Notes under the pieces: generated by a model | Told to the model about the DNA's origin: nothing | Database searches by the model: none | Seen by the model: only the letters and a program-made list of their open reading frames with translations | Part shown: positions 60,653 to 64,000 of the stretch, one piece after another | How positions within the stretch are numbered: the stretch's first letter is position 1 | How the letters are laid out: every line of letters begins with the position of its first letter | Translations under genes and position numbers: made by a program | Assembly: GCA_964461995.1 (NCBI GenBank) | Contig: CAYWXL010000005.1 | Span: forward strand, 1-64,000 | Source of the DNA: JALSRK01 sp964461995 | GTDB taxonomy: Bacteria; Acidobacteriota; Terriglobia; Bryobacterales; Bryobacteraceae | Length of the DNA: 64,000 bases | Direction: 5' to 3'

Positions 60653-61906
60653 ATGGGGTTTCGTGATCTGCTCACCGACACGCTCCGCACCCTGTGGGCG
60701 CACAAACTCCGCACTGCGCTCACGATGTTCGGCATCGCGTGGGGAATCATTGCCATCACTCTGATGGTCGCCGCGGGCGAGGGTTTTTACCGGGGGCAGT
60801 CCGAGGTGGCCGAACGCTTCGGACGGAACGTAATGATCGTCTTCCCGGGCCGCACCAGCATGCAGGCCGGCGGCATGCGGGCCGGACGGCTAGTCCGCTG
60901 GCGCGCCGACGACTATTTACAGGTGAAGCGGGACGCACCGGCGTGCCGCCACGTGCTTCCTGAGCTGGGCAATACAGAGGTCATCCGAAGTCCTTACAAC
61001 AGCGCCTCCCGTCTGGTGGTCGGCTCCTTGCCGGAGTTCGCTTACGTGCGCACCATCGACGTGGACCGAGGGCGGTTCTACAATCAGGCCGATGTGGACG
61101 AAGCCCGCCGCGTGGCGGTGCTCGGCAGCGACCTCTACGAGCAGCTCTTCGCCGGGCGGCCGGCGCTCGGCCGCCACATCCTGATCAGCGGCGTACCGTA
61201 CACCGTCATCGGCATTACCAAAGAAAAGGACCAGGATTCCTCCTACGACGGCCAGGACATCACTAAGGTCTTCATCCCGTTCACCTCGATGCTGCGGGAT
61301 TTTCCGAACCGGCGAGGACCGGCCGATGCCGTGGACCGGCTACTCGTGACCCCCGTCAATCTCGCTTCGCACCGGGCGTGCAAGGCCCAGCTCCGGCAAT
61401 CCTTGGCGCGCCTGCACCATTTCGACCCTGCCGACGAAGACGCCGCCTCTATCTGGGACACGGTGGAGAACGCTAAGGAGTTCCAGATGATGACCAACGG
61501 GATCAAGTACTTCCTCGGCGCCGTCGGGCTGGTGACTTTGTTCCTGGGCGGCATCGGGGTGATGAATGTGATGCTCGTGGCCGTGCGCGAGCGGACTCGG
61601 GAGATCGGGGTCCGCAAGGCCGTCGGCGCCACCCGGGCGGTGATCGTGCGCCACTTCTTCCTCGAGACGATGATCGTCGTGTTCTTGAGCGGCGGGGTGG
61701 GGATGGCGGTGGCCTACGGAATCTGCGCGGCGGTCAATACGCTGCCCATGCCGGAGTATTTCGCGGGGCTGATCCCCACCTGGGGCTCGACGCTGCTTTC
61801 GTTCGGGCTGCTGGGGCTGACGGCGGTGCTCAGCGCCATCTATCCGGCGAGCCGCGCTGCCGCCGTAGATCCCATCGAGGCCTTGCGGTTCGAGGCCGGA
61901 GGCTGA
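60653..61906 (+). CDS. MacB-like ABC permease, first copy
   Basis: The 417-residue protein has the MacB periplasmic core domain (about residues 20-240) and four membrane segments; a conserved segment is LVTLFLGGIGVMNVMLVAVR with ERTREIGVRKAVGATR. It lacks an ATPase domain. ATG follows the adaptor gene by 18 bases. It ends six bases before the next permease. Confidence 0.9.
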   Translation: MGFRDLLTDTLRTLWAHKLRTALTMFGIAWGIIAITLMVAAGEGFYRGQSEVAERFGRNVMIVFPGRTSMQAGGMRAGRLVRWRADDYLQVKRDAPACRHVLPELGNTEVIRSPYNSASRLVVGSLPEFAYVRTIDVDRGRFYNQADVDEARRVAVLGSDLYEQLFAGRPALGRHILISGVPYTVIGITKEKDQDSSYDGQDITKVFIPFTSMLRDFPNRRGPADAVDRLLVTPVNLASHRACKAQLRQSLARLHHFDPADEDAASIWDTVENAKEFQMMTNGIKYFLGAVGLVTLFLGGIGVMNVMLVAVRERTREIGVRKAVGATRAVIVRHFFLETMIVVFLSGGVGMAVAYGICAAVNTLPMPEYFAGLIPTWGSTLLSFGLLGLTAVLSAIYPASRAAAVDPIEALRFEAGG

Positions 61907-61911
61907 CGGCC

Positions 61912-63165
61912 ATGTTCCGGGAGATCTTGCGGCAATCGATCCAGGCTCTGCTCAGAAGCCCTGCGCGCACTTTCCTGACCATGCTGGGAATCGTCTGGGG
62001 CGTCGTGGCGGTGGCGCTGTTGCTGGCCTACGGCTCGAGTTTCCGCTCCATCATGGTCGCCGGGTTCGACGCGTTAGGCCGCAGCGTGGTGATCTGCTTG
62101 CCGGGACAGACCAGCGAGCAGGCCGGCGGGGAGCGCGCCGGCCGTCCGGTCCGCTTCGAACAGGCCGACGTCGAGGCGATTCTCGCCGAGGTTCCGCTGG
62201 TGAAGACTGCCTGCCTGGAGACGATCCAATGGCGGCCTGTCTCTTACGGGACGCGCATGTCGAACAACGCGGTCCGCGGCGTCTGTCCGGAGTACGGCCG
62301 CATGCGCAACGAAATCCCCGCCGAGGGGCGCTGGATCTCGCCCGAAGACCTGCTCGAGCGCCGCCGCGTGGCCTTTTTGGGCTACGCGGTGGGACGGAAG
62401 CTCTTCCGCGGCCGGCCGGCGGTGGGTGAGACGATCCGCATCGGGCGCATGCGCTTCACCGTCATTGGGGTGATGGCGAAGAAGATCCAGTTCGCCAACT
62501 ACTTCTCGAGCGACGACGAGAGCGTTTTCATCCCGTACTCAACGGCCGGCGACCTCTGGGACAACCGCTACGGTACGGTGCTGCTGTTCGAGACCGTAAA
62601 TCCGGCTTTCGAGGCCCGGGCCATCCGCCAGGTGCGCGCGGCCATCGCCAAGCGGCAACGCTTCTCGCCCACCGACGAGCGCGCCTTCACGGCCTTCGGA
62701 CGCCAGCAGTTCCGGCCAATCGTCGAAGGCATCACGAGGGGCTTGCAAGGGCTGCTGCTCGTCATCGGCGTCTTGACGCTCGGCATCGGCGGCGTGGGGG
62801 TGATGAACATCATGCTGGTTTCCATCGACGAGCGGATCCGGGAGATCGGGCTGCGCCGCGCCCTGGGGGCCAGGCGTTGGCACATTCAACTGCAGTTCTT
62901 GAGCGAAGCGCTGGTGATCACGCTGATCGGCGGCGCGGCCGGGCTGCTGATCGCCTGCGGCTTGTCGGCGCTCATCGGGCCGATCCCGCTTCTCGGGCCG
63001 CTCTTCGACGACACCTCGGGCAAGGGGGACATTCATCTGGTCATCTCGCCGATAACCGTCGCCGTTTCTGTGTTCGTGCTTCTGTTGGTAGGCCTGCTGA
63101 GCGGCATGATTCCCGCTTCCCGGGCCGCCCGCCTCGATCCGGCCCAGGCGCTGCGGTACGAGTGA
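61912..63165 (+). CDS. MacB-like ABC permease, second copy
   Basis: The 417-residue protein has the same plan: MacB core and four membrane segments with LTLGIGGVGVMNIMLVSIDE and RIREIGLRRALGARRW. It is diverged from the first permease, so the two probably form a heterodimer. No ATP-binding gene follows before the opposite-strand gene at 63230. Confidence 0.9.
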   Translation: MFREILRQSIQALLRSPARTFLTMLGIVWGVVAVALLLAYGSSFRSIMVAGFDALGRSVVICLPGQTSEQAGGERAGRPVRFEQADVEAILAEVPLVKTACLETIQWRPVSYGTRMSNNAVRGVCPEYGRMRNEIPAEGRWISPEDLLERRRVAFLGYAVGRKLFRGRPAVGETIRIGRMRFTVIGVMAKKIQFANYFSSDDESVFIPYSTAGDLWDNRYGTVLLFETVNPAFEARAIRQVRAAIAKRQRFSPTDERAFTAFGRQQFRPIVEGITRGLQGLLLVIGVLTLGIGGVGVMNIMLVSIDERIREIGLRRALGARRWHIQLQFLSEALVITLIGGAAGLLIACGLSALIGPIPLLGPLFDDTSGKGDIHLVISPITVAVSVFVLLLVGLLSGMIPASRAARLDPAQALRYE

Positions 63166-63229
63166 AGGGAAGGTGGCCTTGCCATCGCATGCTCCGAGGC
63201 GCTCCCTGCGGGAGAGTGCGCCGAGCGGG

Positions 63230-64000
63230 TCAGCGGAAGTTCTCCACCATGACGATGTTGGTTTCGTCTTCGTTGGCCCGCACGTACAACAACCAGCGGC
63301 CGTCCCGGCTGACTGAACAGCCACTGTCGATCACTCGGCCTGTCCCAAGATCGGCCACCTCCCGAACCCGGGACCCGTCATACGAGGAAAATTTCACCGA
63401 CCAGACCTGCTCCAAAGGCTGGACTTCCCTCCACTTGAGGAAAAACACTCCCTGTTCCGTGGGCGCCCAATTCCTTGAGTTTTCCCACTGCAGGTCTTCC
63501 AGAAACAGCGTCTCTTCGCCCCCTTTCACTGGGACCCTCCAAAGTCCGGGCACGCCCCGCCGCGTGTAATACAGGAACCTGCCGTCCGGTGATTCCACCC
63601 CCTCGTAGCCGCCGTTCCGCGTGACCTGAACCATCTCGCCGCCCCCGGCGGAAATCTTCCAGATTTGCGCGGTCCCCGAGCGGTCAGACCCGAAGTACAC
63701 CCACCGTCCATCCCAGGACCAGCTTGGGCGGATGTCCTCGCTGCTGTCGGTCACCAAGGGCCGTGGCGCGCTTCCGTCCACCCCGACGACGTAAATGTCC
63801 CAGTTCCCTTCCAGCATCGAATCGAAGGCGATTTGCCGGCTGTCTGGTGACCAGCGCGGGCTGCCGAGCTGTTTCGGAAAAGAGACCAGGCGGACGGCGT
63901 GGCTCCCGTCCGGATTGCTCGTCCACAGTTCACCCCCACGGGAGGAGTTGAAGACGAAGACCAGCCGGGAGCCGTCCGGGGATAGCCGCGGGGTGGAGGC
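63230..64000 (-). CDS. WD40/TolB-like beta-propeller protein, partial
   Basis: Only the C-terminal 256 or so codons are present; the frame is open to the right edge. Repeats of the PD40 type are clear: LSPDGSRLVFVFNSS, GSPRWSPDSRQIAFDS, IRPSWSWDGRWVYFGSDRSG, VESPDGRFLYYT, VSRDGRWLLYV. In Acidobacteriota such propellers often follow an N-terminal DNA-binding or kinase domain, which would be outside the window. The function cannot be settled. Confidence 0.82.
   Translation of the reverse strand, partial: ASTPRLSPDGSRLVFVFNSSRGGELWTSNPDGSHAVRLVSFPKQLGSPRWSPDSRQIAFDSMLEGNWDIYVVGVDGSAPRPLVTDSSEDIRPSWSWDGRWVYFGSDRSGTAQIWKISAGGGEMVQVTRNGGYEGVESPDGRFLYYTRRGVPGLWRVPVKGGEETLFLEDLQWENSRNWAPTEQGVFFLKWREVQPLEQVWSVKFSSYDGSRVREVADLGTGRVIDSGCSVSRDGRWLLYVRANEDETNIVMVENFR

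Noticed and set aside
1..64000. CRISPR arrays, insertion sequences, prophage or integrase genes
   Set aside because: No repeat-spacer pattern, transposase or integrase motif was seen on either strand.

Overview
The window is a chromosomal piece of a G+C-rich Gram-negative bacterium, most likely an Acidobacteriota member of the Bryobacterales / 'Solibacter' group. The evidence is a secreted protein with the Solibacter-type repeat family TIGR03437 (7320-9008), a HAF-repeat protein ending in a PEP-CTERM anchor (24494-25615), caspase and DUF4384 proteins, WD40/TolB-like propellers, a secreted sulfatase beside a glycoside hydrolase, and a combined Sec/Ton gene run. No phage, transposon, plasmid or CRISPR sequence was seen. 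The G/C-rich third codon positions create many long shadow reading frames opposite the real genes.

Left part (1-9008): the 3' end of tRNA-Leu(UAA); a sulfatase-HAD phosphatase operon divergent from a clan GH-A glycoside hydrolase, with a palindrome between them; secreted proteins of unknown function, one of them cysteine-rich. Next (9590-15024) comes the most system-like block: ECF sigma factor, membrane anti-sigma-like protein, DUF4252 protein, two DUF4384 proteins, and a large exported protein with caspase, EF-hand-like, PEGA and TPR parts, all on one strand with overlapping or nearly touching genes.

Middle (15055-29000): coaX coupled to an unknown gene, an esterase, an acyl-CoA ligase, an aldo/keto reductase, an orphan NarL-type response regulator with a good sigma-70 promoter, a MerR regulator whose promoter carries an 11-bp inverted repeat and which is followed 2 nt later by a VIT/vWA protein, the PEP-CTERM protein, a DASS anion transporter, a zinc-finger/PAS protein and a ThuA-like protein.

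From 28950 to 39791 one strand carries tgt, yajC, secD, secF, a TonB-like protein, an ExbB/TolQ channel, two ExbD/TolR proteins and a TPR lipoprotein, closed by a strong terminator at 37151-37200. After it come rel/spoT and a DUF971 gene. This joins protein export, proton-motive-force-driven energy transduction and the stringent response in one neighbourhood.

Right part (39874-64000): a TonB-like protein with a duplicated N-terminal motif, a YqiA-type hydrolase with a coupled unknown gene, a sirtuin, an orphan ribbon-helix-helix protein, purE, a PQQ dehydrogenase with a cytochrome c insertion, a cyclic-nucleotide-binding-domain protein whose start lies in a hairpin, an HpcH/HpaI aldolase, a DUF481 protein, a DUF58-BatA-VWA cluster without a visible MoxR ATPase, an MFS transporter, archease-rtcB, another ribbon-helix-helix protein, a MacA-like adaptor with two MacB-like permeases but no ATPase, and the C-terminal part of a WD40/TolB-like protein that runs off the right end.

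The best candidates for a poorly described system are the sigma/anti-sigma/DUF4384/caspase operon and the MerR-VIT/vWA pair. All functions are inferred by reading motifs; no database search was run.
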